From Gordionus sp. m RMFG-2023 (Eukaryota; Nematomorpha; Gordioida; Chordodea; Parachordodidae): 64,000 nt of DNA. The stretch spans positions 9,587,366-9,651,365 of the forward strand of contig NC_088777.1 of assembly GCF_954871325.1 (NCBI RefSeq). Reading direction: 5' to 3'. The notes under the pieces are model-generated. The model was not told the origin of the DNA, did not search any database, and saw nothing but the letters and a program-made list of their open reading frames with translations. Made by a program: the position numbers and the translations under genes. Below, one piece after another: positions 38,049 through 53,600 of this stretch (the first letter of the stretch is position 1; each line of letters opens with the position of its first letter).

Positions 38049-41000
38049 TTGACTATCAAAATCCAACAAAAAAAAACCGAATTATTCTTTATTAAAAAAA
38101 TTAAAATATTTAAAAAAATTTTTGTCGGAAAACTATGCACAAAAAAATCACAAGTTGTATCGCCATTTTGTTTATTATGCAGAATAATGGGATTCGTTGG
38201 TATATCCTACCCGATCTAATTCATATTCAACCACACGTGATTTTTATCTTACACTTCATTTTTCAAATTCGAAAAGAAAAATTTTAATATCTAAAAAAAT
38301 AGTGGTCCTTGATTTAATACATATTATTAATAATATGACTTATAAGGAAAAAGTTCTCTGTAAATTGTTGTCACCTTATGCATAGATATCCGCCCCACTA
38401 CATGAAGATCCAAAATATTCGCCTTATATTAATAACTCTCGCCTGCCTATTTTTTTTTAAAAATTTATATAATAATTTAATCACATATTAAATATTAAAA
38501 TTCGTGAGATAAATTTCTTTATTTCTGAAAGAAATATAGCAAATTAATTAGCTCTAAGTTGATATACAGTAGACATGTATTATGTAAATGTAAAAATATC
38601 GGGGTTTATAAGCCTACTCTAAATAAAAAATGTCATATAATTAATTCTAAAGAGGAAAGGGCATGTCACTTTTTCAAAAATATGATGCGATAAGAGAGCA
38701 ATTTTCCATATTAACTTTTCAATAAGATTGCATTCTATGAGAGAAAGATTTGAAATTTTGTTTACATCGTTATATTTAATATAGCCTAAAGAGAAAGTTT
38801 TTGAAAAATATTTTTTAATTGACTTTTAAAATATGTAAATTGCACAAAGAAATAATGGAAGAACACAATATTAAGTTTACAATCACTTGTTCAATATAAG
38901 CTTTGAGTCTGTACCAAATGGAGTTATAAGACCCCAAGCAGAAGACTTCTATCCTAATTGTTTAAGAACCAATAGGTTTCCAAATATTATAATAATATTG
39001 GGTTGCATGAATGCAAAAGCCTTAATGAAGTAACGCTAATTACATCTTCCGGCAAAATGAAGGTATTTGTTGTACTGTAAAGATCATAATATTCATTTGT
39101 TACCATTCTCCCGATTTCATTCTATTGAAAATTTACGAAGTTTCCTTAAATGAGCCTAAAAGCAACGACAAAGATATTCTGCGTTTTAATTTTGTAAAAC
39201 TTATAACAAACCCATAGGTAGTGCTTAATTAGTACATTTATGTTTTAATTTGAGATAGTTTAAAGGGGGGAGGGGTGGGGGAGATAATAATTGGAAAAAT
39301 AAAATATAAATTTTCTAAAATTAGCATCATGTTTGAAGTTATATATTTATAATTTGCGTTATTATATAGTTGCCATACTTTTTAATTATTTAAATCCTAT
39401 AAGTCCCCTTATGAAATTAATATTATGCAACACATTATTTAAGGAATATTTTATTCAATTCATATATAGCACAATATAAAAAAAAAATCAAAATGGCTGC
39501 ATCAAGTGGTTACAATTTTGTCATTTTCCCATAGAAATTCTTTAAACAATTTCTAATTTAAAGGTAATTGAACGAATTTGCAATATACTTTGCATATATA
39601 TCACTCATATGAAGCGTCAAGGTTATAATTGAGACCTAATTAATGAAACTTAAACTTAGAGCTCCAATAATTTCTGTAATTGATCATCTGTTCAGTCCAA
39701 TGGAGAGTTCAATAGTAATCAATTTTGCTAGGAGTTATGAGACGATATTTATCTATCTGGCTTAAAATTTAGTATGAATAATAAAATATCTATAAAATAT
39801 TCGATAAAATTATTATTGAAACCGGTTGGATATAATGGATTTGTTTTTAATTTATTATCAAATTCACTAAATAAGGATTCAGGCGGAGATCCTCAAGATG
39901 GCATATCAACATATTCATTAATATTTTTATAAAAATCTAAAAAATTTGGCTGAATAAAAATAAGTAAGTTTTAAAAATGATGAAAAAAATTATAGATATT
40001 GAAAAGTTGTAGTGGTTAATTTAATATATAATATTATAATTGAAGATAAAATGTATATAATTAAGAATTTTAATAAAAATATGCACTGACATGAATGATC
40101 TACACAAAAAAATCAGGACAACATACCCTATTTGAAAAGACTTAGGACAAAATTCCTTAATTTTTGAAAATAATTTAAATGCTTAAAATGAGTAAATTTT
40201 TAAAATTACCTTTTTTATAATATAATATTTTTCTAAAATTGAGGCTTTTTTTGTCCAGTCTTTTTGTTAGTGGGTATTTTTGTTAAGTGTTTTTTGTAAG
40301 GAGTATTTTCTGTTTTGTCCCCGATTTTTTTAGTGATTCTATGAATATATATTTATTAGAAAATTTTTTTAAAAAATATTTATCTAAAATTTGAATTTAG
40401 ATTCTAAAAAAATGGCGTGTAAAATATAATTCATGATCTCTAAAATATAGAAATAAAAATAATTCTACAGAAATATGAAAGAGAAAGTATTATATATTTT
40501 CCTGATGGTTTCATTTAATTGGATCAATTCTTTTAGAAGATATAAAGGTCAAAAGGTGATTTTTTATTTGCAATATCAAGATCGCAAGGATTAATATTTC
40601 GTCAAAAAAAATAGTCGAATTATAAACCAAATAAAACAATGATATCATGAACGTGAAATTAGTCAAGCTTCTGGAAGTATTAACTCTGAAACTTTTATCA
40701 TTAGGCGCATTTAGGTAATAGAGCTTGATAGATAGTTTAAAGTAAAATGCATAAATAATACAAAATTACCAAGATTGGCATTATATTAAAACAAAAATAA
40801 TAGAAGAGGTGAACATATGAGTGCGCTAATATGTAATGCCAGATTAGTACTTACTAATTCTCAAATTCCAATCCATAAACTGAAATTATAAGCGGATCAA
40901 AATCTATAACAGGGCGCCTTAGCATAAGTCTTTTAAATTGCTATTCAGAAATCAAATACGTCCAAAAACATTAAGGGTTTTTTTATTTGTTATTTTTAAA

Positions 41001-41603
41001 TTTAATTTGATTTTTTCTTCTCAATCTGTTTCATAATTATTTAGGAAGCTGAGGAAAAGTTCAAGATTTTTATTTTTTATATATATTTTATGAAACAAAA
41101 AAATATTTTGAAGAAATCATCAATTCGAGCTTGCCAAAAAAATATTCGAGTTCTTTAACATATTGTAGTAACAGCCTTGAGATTTAATATTGATAAACTT
41201 TTATCAGTATATATATAAATTACAGATATTGGTGGTAGGATAAATTACAGATATTGGTGGTAGGGCCTCAATATCCAGCTGTATCGGGGTATCCATAATG
41301 AAGAATATTCATAAAATCTTTAAGTGGCCAAATTGATCCCTAAGATGAATGATTTATATTTCAAAAATATACCATTTAATTCATTTTGCATAGTTCCATA
41401 GGAATTATGGAATTGATGAAATAAATATTAAAAATATTTTATTATTTTTTACAAAATTTAAAATAATATAATATAAATCCTACCGAAAGCATTTATCATT
41501 TATTCAGCTCTTTAAACGTTACTGCAACGTGCTCATTAAAATCGTTTTTGTTAATTATTTATTATCCTAAATTATAGTAATTGTTAATTTTTTTTATAAT
41601 AAT
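38049..41603. other. Intergenic DNA upstream of SND1
   Basis: No gene seen. A G-rich run, GGGGGGAGGGGTGGGGG, lies at about 39265-39281 and might form a quadruplex. A 25-bp unit (ATAAATTACAGATATTGGTGG plus a few bases) is duplicated head to tail at about 41215-41264. The sequence before the SND1 ATG is plain AT-rich DNA with no promoter element I can defend. Confidence 0.5.
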
Positions 41604-44600
41604 ATGTCATCTCAATCAGCACCTACAATTATACTAAATTATGGCACCGTCAAGCAAGTTTATTGCTTTTTTAATAAAGGATTATGCTTTTTAATGTTTT
41701 TCCACAGTATAATAACCATTCTCAATGATGATTTTAAAAGAATTAATGATTATTTACAAAATTATATATCATAATATAATTTAGGTTTTATCAGGAGATT
41801 CCATTGTGGTAAGAGGAGTTCCCAAACCAGATGGCCCACCAGCTGAAAGACAAATTTGTCTTACAAATATAGTAGCCCCAAGACTTGGTAGAAGACCCAC
41901 ACCAGTTAATGATGCCACTCCTGATGAAGTAATTTTGCATGTTTTTATTTATAACATAAACTATTGATTTTTGTTTAATATAATTTTTAAAAGTTGATAT
42001 ACTATTTTACCTTAACAGTTATGTTGGTTAGCAAAAATAAATGTAATTTGTTGTATAAAATGACAAATAACTAAAAAAAATATAAAAAATTTGCCTAGTA
42101 TGCTGTTATATATTATATAACGTATTTAATAAGTAATCAATATTCTGAATAAAGCCATATGCCTGGGAAAGCAGGGAATACTTGAGGAAAAAATTGATTG
42201 GTCAAGAAGTGTGTTTTACAATTGATTACAAAGTCCCAACTAGTGGAAGAGAATATGGCTATGTATATTTAGGAAAAGGTATTTTTTTTAATGTTAAGTA
42301 AAAGGAAGAACTTTTGAGAAAAAAAATATAATAAGTAGCTACTAAATTATTCAAATACACAGGATGTTTATTCAATCTATTGTTGTTAATTAGGGTAATT
42401 TTTAAAACAGCTAGTCCAATATTTTAATCAAAAAATAATATGTATGTCTGGAAATTTTACTTAAAGATGGCAGAAAGGTTTGGACATATAACAAAATTTT
42501 GAGGCTTGTGTAATATTATTTTAGCTAAAAACTTAATTTAAAATTGACTAAATTTAGCACACTAATTATATATAAATATTTAATGCTATTTTATTAATTA
42601 AACAGATATTTATGGAGAAAATATTGTTGAATCTCTAATAAAAGAAGGCCTTGCTGAAGTTAGAAAAGTTGGAATGAGAATGAATGAGTAGAAATTATTT
42701 TTATTATATATTTTTTAAAATTTTTATTATTTATTTATAATATGATATCATATTTAATTACTTCAAAATAAAATATATTTAAAAAAAATAAATAAGAATA
42801 TATTTTAAAAACAATGTGAGAAGGTGCCTTTATTATATTATATTATGTATTTTAACCTAATTTATTGTGAATTTTTTGGAAATGGGCATTTTTATTATGA
42901 CATTACATTTTAGTTTCCTTAAAAATAGACTTGTTGGCTCTGGATTAGCTTTATTAAAATGGTTCATTTCGATATTTTAAATTTCATATTCTACATGTTT
43001 AGAACCTGGAATGTTTTATGAGAATTCGTAAAATTCTGGAACTCATGGAACATTATTCTTAATATTTTAAGCTAAGGTACTGTTCCCATTCAATGTTCTT
43101 TATTTTTAAAAATTTGTCAAATTTTTAATTCCACCCATTCTAGAATGTTAAAAAATATATAAAATTATTTAGTTAGTTATTGGTAAAGGATTAAAAAGCC
43201 AAAATTATTAATATTTTTATTGACATTGCACATTTGTACTGAATACATTAATTAAATATTTTCAGAGAAAATCATAAACTTCTAGAACTTGAAGACAAAG
43301 CCAAGGATACTGGGAAGGGCAAATGGAACGCGAAGGATTCTAAGAATCACATTAGAAGCAACATGGTCTATAATGTTCCTGAATTGAGAAATTTCATCGA
43401 AACTAAAAAGGGAGAGGTTATGAAAGGTGAACTTTAATTTATTTTTACGTGTTTTTAATAGTTATATAACTAGTTTAATAGCAATTCATTGTCTATTCCT
43501 TTATATATATTATATATAGTGAATTCTTTGACAAATCAACAATAAAAAACACGATTTTCAACTCGACTCCCTCAGATTTTTATGAAATTTTTAATAGAGT
43601 TTACATATATTATAGCTAAGGAAAAAAAGTTTTAGCCTCTTGGATATAATTGAGCTAAAAGCGTCATTTAAAATTCTTTGTATAGCGTAATAATAGGCCT
43701 AAAAGTTATATATATTGTTAAATCATTTTTAATGAAAAACCGGAAATGTCATAAAATCAAATCAGTATTTTTTATGAATAACAAAATTAATTAATAAATA
43801 TGCAAAATTTCAAGTTTGGTCGAGCACACGTTTAGGAAATATGGCATTTTAATCATTAGTCTATTGCAAATATTCGTTTTTTGACATTTAAATTTTTTTG
43901 AACAATATTTAAACTTTAAGGGTCTACCATTAGGATATATAAAAAAATTTAAATGATGATTCTATCTTAATTATCCAAAGATATTTAATTTGGAGCCCCG
44001 AATTTCAGCCGCTGTTTGGAGTTGGAAGCTAAAATTTTATTTTTTTCTTAGTTATAACATATGCAACCTCTAGTAAAAATTTTAGAAAAATCTGAGGGGT
44101 CGGGTTGAAACTCATGTTGATTTGTCACGGAATTCATTTCTTTCTCTTGGAAAAGGTGGGAATTAATTATTATTTATTTAAAAAAAATTTTTTATTGAAA
44201 TTCTATAATTGCTTTAGATAGGAATTATTTGTTTAAAAAAGTCTTATATCTAAAAATCTCATTAACTTGCAAGTGATTTATATTTCCTATCAAGATGTAA
44301 GAATAAATTTTTGAAATTTCCAAGTTTGTTAAGATTGTTATTTAACGTTTTTTTTAAAATTACTTTATAATATAAGTAGAACTTTAGATGATTCGAAGTA
44401 CATTTTGCAAAAATGGCAGGTTCAACTTTTAAATGAGTATAAATTTGTAAAAAAAAATACAATACAAAGTTATACATAATTGTCGCTATTTTTATTTTCT
44501 ACAATAAAAAAATGATTTTAAGAATAAAATGATCCCTTGAAATTCCTATAATACAGGTATTGTTGAGCACGTGAGAGATGGGTCCACTTTGCGTATATTA

Positions 44601-47600
44601 TTGCTACCAGACTTACAAACGATTACCCTTATGATATCCGGAATCAAAGTTATTAAATGTTCATATTGAATACTCCCTAATCTATTTAACAATAAATTTA
44701 TGTGATATTTTGTCAAAAATTTGGGCCACGGAAATAGGATTTTATTACCAAAGAAATATATTATTTTATTAAATATGTTTATAAAGAGAATAGTAAATTG
44801 AGAGGATAATAATAGTTACACAGATAAGTTAAAAATAGATGAATGAGTTGTATTTTTTTGTAAAATTTATTAACAATATAATAATTAAACTAATAGTGCC
44901 CGACTTCACGAAGGGAAGGAGACCAGTCACAGCAAACGCAGCAAGAAATCGCCGAACCCTTTTTCGAAGAAGCCCGATTCTTCACCGAGAGCCGCTTGCT
45001 TCAAAGGGACGTGGAGATCATCTGCGAGGGCACCTCCAACGCCGCCGTTATAGGCACCGTTTTGCACGCTGTAATGAAGAAACATATATTTAAAAATATT
45101 TTTTTATTAATTCACAAATAAGAAAATCCCATTTTTATTTCGATGAAAATTAATATAGGACGCTATAATTAACCAGAAATGTTTACAATGGATGTATTTT
45201 TTTAAAAAAATTTGGTCCAACTCTAAGAAAATGCTAGACTATGTTGTGGTTGTTATAAAAAATCGAGCGCATTAGCCTTATATCTGATTAATATTAGAAT
45301 ATTTTTAATTTTTTTTTCTAATTATATTATGATTATATATTTTTTTAAAAAAATACTATTTTTTTTTGTCAGAAAGGAAATATTGCAGAATTTTTATTGA
45401 AGGAAGGTTTCGCTAAGTGCGTGGAATGGAGTATGGCTAGCGTTAGTTATAATACCCAACGGCTTAAGAATGCGGAAAAGTAAATCAATTTTATTAAACG
45501 ATATATTTGAGATTTGTTGATTTATTCATTCACTTGTAAATTAAAGAACATCCTTTCTCAGCCACTCATTTAATCCGTTATCCCCTTTCTGAACATGACA
45601 TTTATCTCATGGTTTTCTAATTATTAAGAATCTTTGGATTTGAATTGGAAATTTTGAAATTGACTATTTAAATTTTCCGCATCTCCATCCTAATTATTAA
45701 TTTTAAAAAACAAACCTCAATCACCAAAATGCGAAATTCATATAAGGCTGTTTTTTTCTCGCTTTAAGGTGAATATGCTTAAGTTTATATTCTACCACGA
45801 TCATTTTAAAAATTTTTAAACTGAGATAATAAAGTTGAGTATAAAAAAATGTCTAGGAGGGAAAATATTTTTTTTAAACCTGTATACTTATATATATTTA
45901 TAGATTCGCCAAAGATCGTAACTTGAGACTTTGGAAAGATTACGTGCCAGTTGAAGAAAATGTCGAAACTAAAGAGACTAAAGCCATTATGGCTAGGGTA
46001 TTCAATTTAAATGCCTATTTTTCTATAACTTCTTAATATAAATCAGAACCGTTACGAACCTGACCTAGTCTGGCCATACCATATTTTTATTTACTTTAGC
46101 CGGTATCGGACCTAAAAAAGCAGGTCCAGTAGCCGGGATATATAGTATGTGTAATAATTTTATTAGATCACATAGTCAATGTAAATAAAATAAGTTTTTT
46201 TTGAAATTTTTATCATCTTTTTCGTCTAAAAATAGCTAAAATATACCATTATAAGTAATATATATAATTTTAATGACAACGCTAAAATCATCGAGGGAGT
46301 TAAATGTATTTTCCAGGAATCCATATTCCGTTTGTGGGTCTTGCTTCATATCAACTAACAAAATTTGGCCCCTGTTTCACTTTTTTATAGAAGATTAATC
46401 TTTAAAAATTTTAGTACATAGTAGTATACCATGTAATGAATGATTCTTTTCTATAAATAAAATATAGACAGAATCACATTTAATTATTATTTTTCGTACC
46501 AAATTCTATCATTATTTTTCGTACCGAATTCCTATCATTTTTCTTTTTCGGTTAAGGTTGTCGAAATTATCAACGCGGAAAGTATGATGGTGAAGATTAT
46601 CAACTCGGGCGAAACCAAGAAAATATTTTTGTCTAGCATTAGGGGACCAAAGTAATGAATAAATCATTTAAATTTATACTATATTTATTTATTTAAAATA
46701 CCTATTAGTTTGGAGTATTGGAATGATCTCGCGAACGCCATATAAACAATTTTTGGGTTTTTATTTTAAATCCATCTTAAAATTATTGGGCCGAATTCAT
46801 GTTGTAGCCATTTTCATTACCGTAATATAGTTATAATTGCTCTGCCCAAAACAGTTCTTTAAAAATATCTCGCTGTCATTATTTTAACAATGTATCTATT
46901 TAAATTTTTTATATACTACCATGGGCGATGACAATTTCTTGTACGATAATATTAATGTTGAGTTGGCTACTCTCCAAAATAACCAGAGTATTATATTTTC
47001 CTCAGTCATATAAGATCCATCACAATGATTGAGTGAATTTCATCGATCAAATCAAACCGAAAACGAAGTTGAATTAAGCCTAAAATTTACATTTAATTCA
47101 GAGTTGTTAACGAATTTGGCTCATATTAAAGTATAAGGTTTTTGAAAAATTTTTTTGATAAAGGGAACGGGGTTAGTTAAGTATAAACAAATTGATAAAT
47201 TTTTTGGAATGATGACTAAAATACGCACAGCCTACACTAACTAACAAGGCTGTTTTTCAACTCCCCCCCCCCAATCCTTTAATTATTTATTTACTTTACC
47301 CGTTAGAATGGACCAAGAACCAAACACGGTCTCCGTACTTAATGGAACAGAAACGAGCAACCCTACAAATATATCGAATAACGCGAACGTTAAAGCTAAC
47401 AAACCCTCTAACAATTCTAGCACGGCTAATAGCGGTGGCGGCAGAACTATCTCGAGGCCCCTTTACGAAATACCCTACCTTTTCGAAGCGAGAGAATTTT
47501 TGAGAAAAAAATTGATTGGAAAAAAGGTTATCCTTTCCCCCAATATGGAAATTTTCCACCTAATATTAAAAATATTTTCAAAAAAAAATTAAAGATCGAG

Positions 47601-50600
47601 GTTGATCCTGGGATGTTTTTTATTATAATTAATTAAAGTATATTTATTCTTTTATTAGAAGATTTTATATTTTAATGCTTATTTTAAAAACATTTTTTAT
47701 GAATTCTTTTACGATTTAATATTTATATTTTTTTTAAAAAAATGATACAATTTGTTACTTAGGTGAGCGTTAACGTTGACTATGTTCAACCAGCTTCTAT
47801 GGGATTTCCCGAAAAAATTTGTTGCACCGTTACCTACGGAGGAGTGTAAGTAGTTTAAAAAAAAATTAAATATATATATTTACATCTCAAGATTACAAAA
47901 AAAAACAACTACTTATTAGTAGCGACATAAAATTATTTTTTAAATATAGGAACGTTGCCGGTGCGTTAGTTTCGAAAGGATTTGCCACTGTCGTGCGGTA
48001 TTCTAATAGGTCAAATATGGGTAATGCAAGTTAATTATTTTGTAGCATAGATCACCCATTTTAAGAGGGATTTAGATAGTCATTAAAAATTTTTATATTC
48101 TAGTATTGTTAACTGAACGGGTCGAAAACAAGTCGGACCGGTTAATTGATAATCTTACTTAATTACGATTCACTTGTCCACTCTTCATTTCTTCTGTACC
48201 TTCCCCTTATTACGCTAATACAATTTTTTTTAAACTCCTTTTTTCGAAACAAAAATCTAATTCACGTCGTTCTGTGTATATTATTTTTGATAAAGTTTTA
48301 TATTTTCAAGGCAAGCTTTGTTTGTAATTATATTTATAGATTAATATTCATCTATTTTTTTTACAAGATTATGTAGGTTCCTCTAAAGACGGATTATTTA
48401 TTAATTGAATAAACATTCAATTCTAGAATCTTATCAATAAAACAAAACAGTTCTCGTATTTATTTTTTTTAAACCATATCCTGCTTTTCTTTTATAATAT
48501 AAGTTCTCATTTAGATGGTTTAGGTTTATTGAGGAACTTTAAACGTTTAATCAAAGCTACTTATGGATATAACTAGTTTACTTTTGACAACTCAACACTA
48601 GTTTTTAGTACACGTTATTTTTATTTGTACCACCCTCATCATATTCTTAATATCAGGCGACCCTTCGCAATCTCGGGCGGTTCCTTCAGCCGCGCGTAGC
48701 CCACAATATGAAGACCTGCTAGCCGCCGAAGCCGGAGCCACTAAGCGTGGTCTTGGAGTGCACAGCAGCTCGCGAGGGACCAGTGGTGGAAAGCCTCCAC
48801 GGATTCTTGAGCTTAGTGGGTCGAACGCTAAGACATTGTGGCCCGGTTTAGCCAGAGCCGGCCCCAGGGAAGCTGTGGTGGAGTACGTAGCATCCGGTGC
48901 TAGGGTCAGATTGTATTTGACGAAAGAGAGTTGGCTGGTAACCTTTTTGCTTGCCGGTAAAAAATATTTAAATAGCGATATATCATTATTATAAAGCTAT
49001 GATTTTTTTTGTTCTACTTGATGAAAAGGGAGACTTATAAATAGTGTTTATATTTGACAAATAAGTCGGGTATGGGGAGAAATTGGATTTTATAAATGAA
49101 CTAATTATCTACATGTCCACCCCCAAAAAAGAGTGACCATAATATTTTGAAAAGATTTATAACATTCAATTTTTTAAAATCTTTAGGTGTAAACTGCCCA
49201 AGGGGTCAGAGACCCACACCTGGTGGGGGTGGCATGAGCCCAGCCGAACCATTTTCTCAAGAGGCTACCGAGTTTACTAGAGAGGCCATCCTGCAAAAAG
49301 ACGTATTAATATAATTATTGATATATTTATAAAAGAAGTTTTGCCATGCATAGTCAAATTTTATTTTAGTCTAAAATAGAAAATATGCTTTATCTATAGG
49401 CTTGATCTATTTGGGTTATATTATAATTTATGAATTTCTTTGTTGTACATTTATTTTAACTACTCTTTCAATGAATTTTTTCTTCTGAATCAAGTTAATT
49501 AAAACAATAAACCCTACTATCTTTTCCCCTTCTTCATCGCATATTTATAATACTCGACTTCTATCCTTTTTTTTAAATATATAGTTTCCCTCAGAGCTTT
49601 CTTAATTAATTTAATATTTTGTTAACTAATCCAATCCCTTAGATTAGAATAGTAATCAACTCTAATATGAATTATAAATTAGTTTTCCATAATTAGAGAT
49701 TTACAGATGCATATTTTTAGAGGCCAATTCGATTTTGTTAATATAAAGTTGATATTGGCCAATCACCGATATCCGATTTTTAATAATAATATTTGTCTGT
49801 AGTAAATAGAAATAAATTAAAAATATACGATAAAATATTTATAAAACGTATAACAAATGGGTTGTTTCAAAAAATTTTCATGATTAATAATAATATTTTA
49901 TCATAAATATCCTGCATATCGATATATTTGTCGGCCAATTTAACATTCTTAAAAGTATTAATGCTTGGGTCGATTGGATATTAAAAATCGTTACATCCCT
50001 ATCCCTAATGAGGGTCTCTTTAATAGCCGAAAAAATTGTCCGCAGTTTATTCCAGTATTTTTCGGGGCTAAGTTAAGTAGACTCCATCATTATTATATTT
50101 TTATTTCCATTTCAATTAATTCTCTTTCTTCCATCTATATTCCATTATTTTAATGGCCCCATATTTTTATATCTTCGTTTTTTTAGAAACGATTTTTAAT
50201 TATCCTCAGATGCTGAACAAAATTTATGTTTTTCGCTCATATGTTTCCATATAATCTCATATGTTCGATGGCAACCTTTTTCTCTACCTTAGAACACGTA
50301 TACATTATTATAATATATTGTTTTAGGTTGAAATAGAGGTGGAAAGCATGGACAGAGCCGGCAACGTGATAGGCTGGCTCCATTACTACCCATCACACGA
50401 GAGCGGCCCCTCCTCCACTCGTCATAACCTATCGGTAGACTTGGTAGAGGCCTCCCTTGCCGACGTTCATTTTGGGGCAGACCGGACACGGTATGCTGAT
50501 AGGCTGAGGGAAGCTCAGGGTAGGGCATCGGCCAAAGGCTTGAAGGTTGATTTTTTTTTGGATCGCTCAAATCTCAATAATAAGTATTAGATCGGTTTTG

Positions 50601-53600
50601 TGTTTAAGAGGTTTTTTGATTGTGGGAAGAAATATGAAGAACAAAATAGCACAAACAAGAGAGTGAGGGTAAGGAATATTCTTGAGAATGTGATTTAAAA
50701 AAATGAATTCAATCTTTATGCTCTTAATATTTACATAGATATGGTCCTTGCCGAGACCTACCGAATCTGCTACAAATGGAGTGGCTGATTCTACCGCTGA
50801 ATGTCACGATTCCGAAACAAATATGGCCGACACCGAACCAGAAGAATCAACTGTGCGAACCGGCAGTAAAAAGATGGCCCTTTCTCTACCCCGAATAGTC
50901 GTCACGGAGATAAACCCTGAAACATTTGCCTTTTACTGTCAAGCAATTGACAAAGGTAACCAATATGTTTTTTTTATATATTGCGTTGATATAAATTTAT
51001 TTTTATTAGATAATATCTATAACTGTGAATAAGTAGGGTATCATAAATTCACCATGTACTCTATTGATGTTTGTTTACTATATGGTATGACTAATATCAC
51101 TTTATCTCCTTATTTTTATACAAATTAGTCCATGTAAGTGGTGAAAAATATCTTGGAGATAAAACTCCCTTAAAATAATGAAAAAACCACCGAATCCCGC
51201 TTCAAACTAGAAATAAAATCACTAGAAAATTGAAAAACCTACCCCTCAGAAAAACAAACATGTCTATTTGATTTTACTGATTCTTGATCCAAACCAAGGT
51301 CTTATTTGGGCTATAGTTAAAATAATATTTATTAGGTTTTGCATAATTAGCGAAATTTTCATTTTCAATATTTATTACCTTTCTTAGGTCCTATGACTAC
51401 AATGTTTGAATTTTCCTGGGAATTAAATATTATATTCTAAAGACAACTGAGTGTAACTTTATTTATATATAAATCAACTTTTACGAGAAACTAATCATTT
51501 AAAACCAATAGATTAATTCCCTATTTGAGTTATTTTAATTTTTATAAACCTCATGTATCAGGTGACGATTTGATTGAAATGATGACCGAACTTCGAAAAT
51601 GTATAAACGAACAACAACTCTCTCCGTCGATGATTCCTTTCGTGCCCAAAAAAGGCGAATTATGCGCTTCTAAATTCTCGGACAATGAATGGTTTTTTGT
51701 ATTGATTTATCTATTAACAATGAAACCTCTTTTTAAGTGATCACAAATTATACATTTATGAATAAGTGTGGTTAGTTTATATATATATAAAAATATCCTT
51801 TTGATTCGATAATTAGATGGCTTGAAGATCAGTGAGAATGTCATATCGCATGATAATCTTTTCTCTTATTATGTCTAACGAATTTTTTTTCTTTTTGAAA
51901 CCATCAATTATGATAAATTAGACATAAAATTTAAGAAATTGTGGTTAAGAGTAATTATACTTATTATCCCTTGTAGAATAATAATCTAATTTTTTTTATT
52001 ATTATTATACGTAAACCAAGGTACAGAGCCAGAATCGAAAAAATAAATGGACCAGCTATAACGATTTTTTACATAGATTATGGAAACGTGAGTTAATTTA
52101 AAAAAAATTATTAAATTTTTCAAGTTTTTAACGGCCATTTTTTTATTAAACGGTTTTATCGAATGGGTTACATATTATAGGGAAAAAATTAAAATGGCAT
52201 TTTTTATACTTTAAGTTCAAAATTCAAAAGGATTAAATATTTTTTAGAAATTATTTATAGACACTTGAAATGCTTTTAATTGAATTACGACCTTTTAGAG
52301 AGAAATAACTGATGCTAGTAGGCTCACATTTTTGCCTTCTCACTTCGTTTCCATATCGCCACAAGCTAAAGAATATTACCTAGCCTGCGTTGTCGTTCCA
52401 TCGGATGTAATGCAAAACACAATTTTTTCTATACATCATTGCTTACTCATTTTTTTTTATTTCGCGCTTACAAATTGAAACGTTTTCATTTTGTGATGGA
52501 CTTCAAATAGTACATTTCGAATTTTGCTTTAAAAAAACTCTTGCCTTTTTTTTAACCTTTATATTAAAAATACCGCCACAATTTTAACAATCTTTATATA
52601 TATTAAAAAAACGCTTAACTGTTCGATTTGTAAGCTCTATAACACCCCACTCTTCTCGGACGTTTTAGAGTTATGTAGACTGGTCTGGGAAAAGATTGAT
52701 AAACCTTAAGCAGTACTTACATGAACCGGGGAATGTTTCATTATTTTTTTTCTCTAACACTCACATAAACAGGAAGATTTCAAGGAAGAAGCCCTCCATC
52801 AATTCCGCAAGGAAAGTTTTAACAAAGAATTTTTGATAGAGCCTCAATACAAACTGAATAATTTGGATTACGTTACTCTTTATCAAGCAGTGCCAAACCC
52901 CGAAAATGACAAATTATTTACCAAAGGTATATAAAAAATTATTTGCTTTTTATCCTTTTTTTAAAGAAAAAGTGGTCCGTCATCTGACTTTAATTTTTTT
53001 TTATTACTATTTTTTCCTTTCTGTCTTTCATCCTTATGTTATCTTTTATCACTGAAAATGACTACTCAATATTTTTATACTATAATTTACTATATCTTAC
53101 ATTATAATATTAATATTTATTTAATTGATTAAAAATTTGTCTTGCTTTTTTACAAAATTATTCTTAATATCTTATACTTTATTACCCTAAAACAGCGTAG
53201 CATCAAATATCATTTGATCACCTCCCATAGAACGTTTTAGTGATGCTTTTTAAGATCATCCATTTATAATCCAAACAATATTTTCTCTTACATTCCTATT
53301 ATTAAAAAATTTTACGAAATTAAAGCGATTTCATAAAAATGATCATATTTAGGTGAAGATTTCGTTAAAACAAAGCTTATTACGGAAGGTTATCTGTTGG
53401 CTGAACCAAGAAGGGAGAGAAAATTGTTCAAATTGGTACTTCATTATTTATTTTACGCTTATTATTATATGATAGATTAAAAAAAGATTTTTATACATGA
53501 GATGAAATTTTGGTTAAGAAAAGCAGTTTTTCTCAAAAATAATTCATTATGAAATAAAAGAATTCGAAGAAAATATGCTTTATATTACAATTTCATTTTT

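Noticed and set aside
47296-47559. Minus-strand 87-codon frame
   Set aside because: It is the antisense shadow of SND1 exon 11, which is supported by domain content and phase.
50289-50570. Minus-strand 93-codon proline-rich frame
   Set aside because: It is the antisense shadow of the GC-rich SND1 exon 16.
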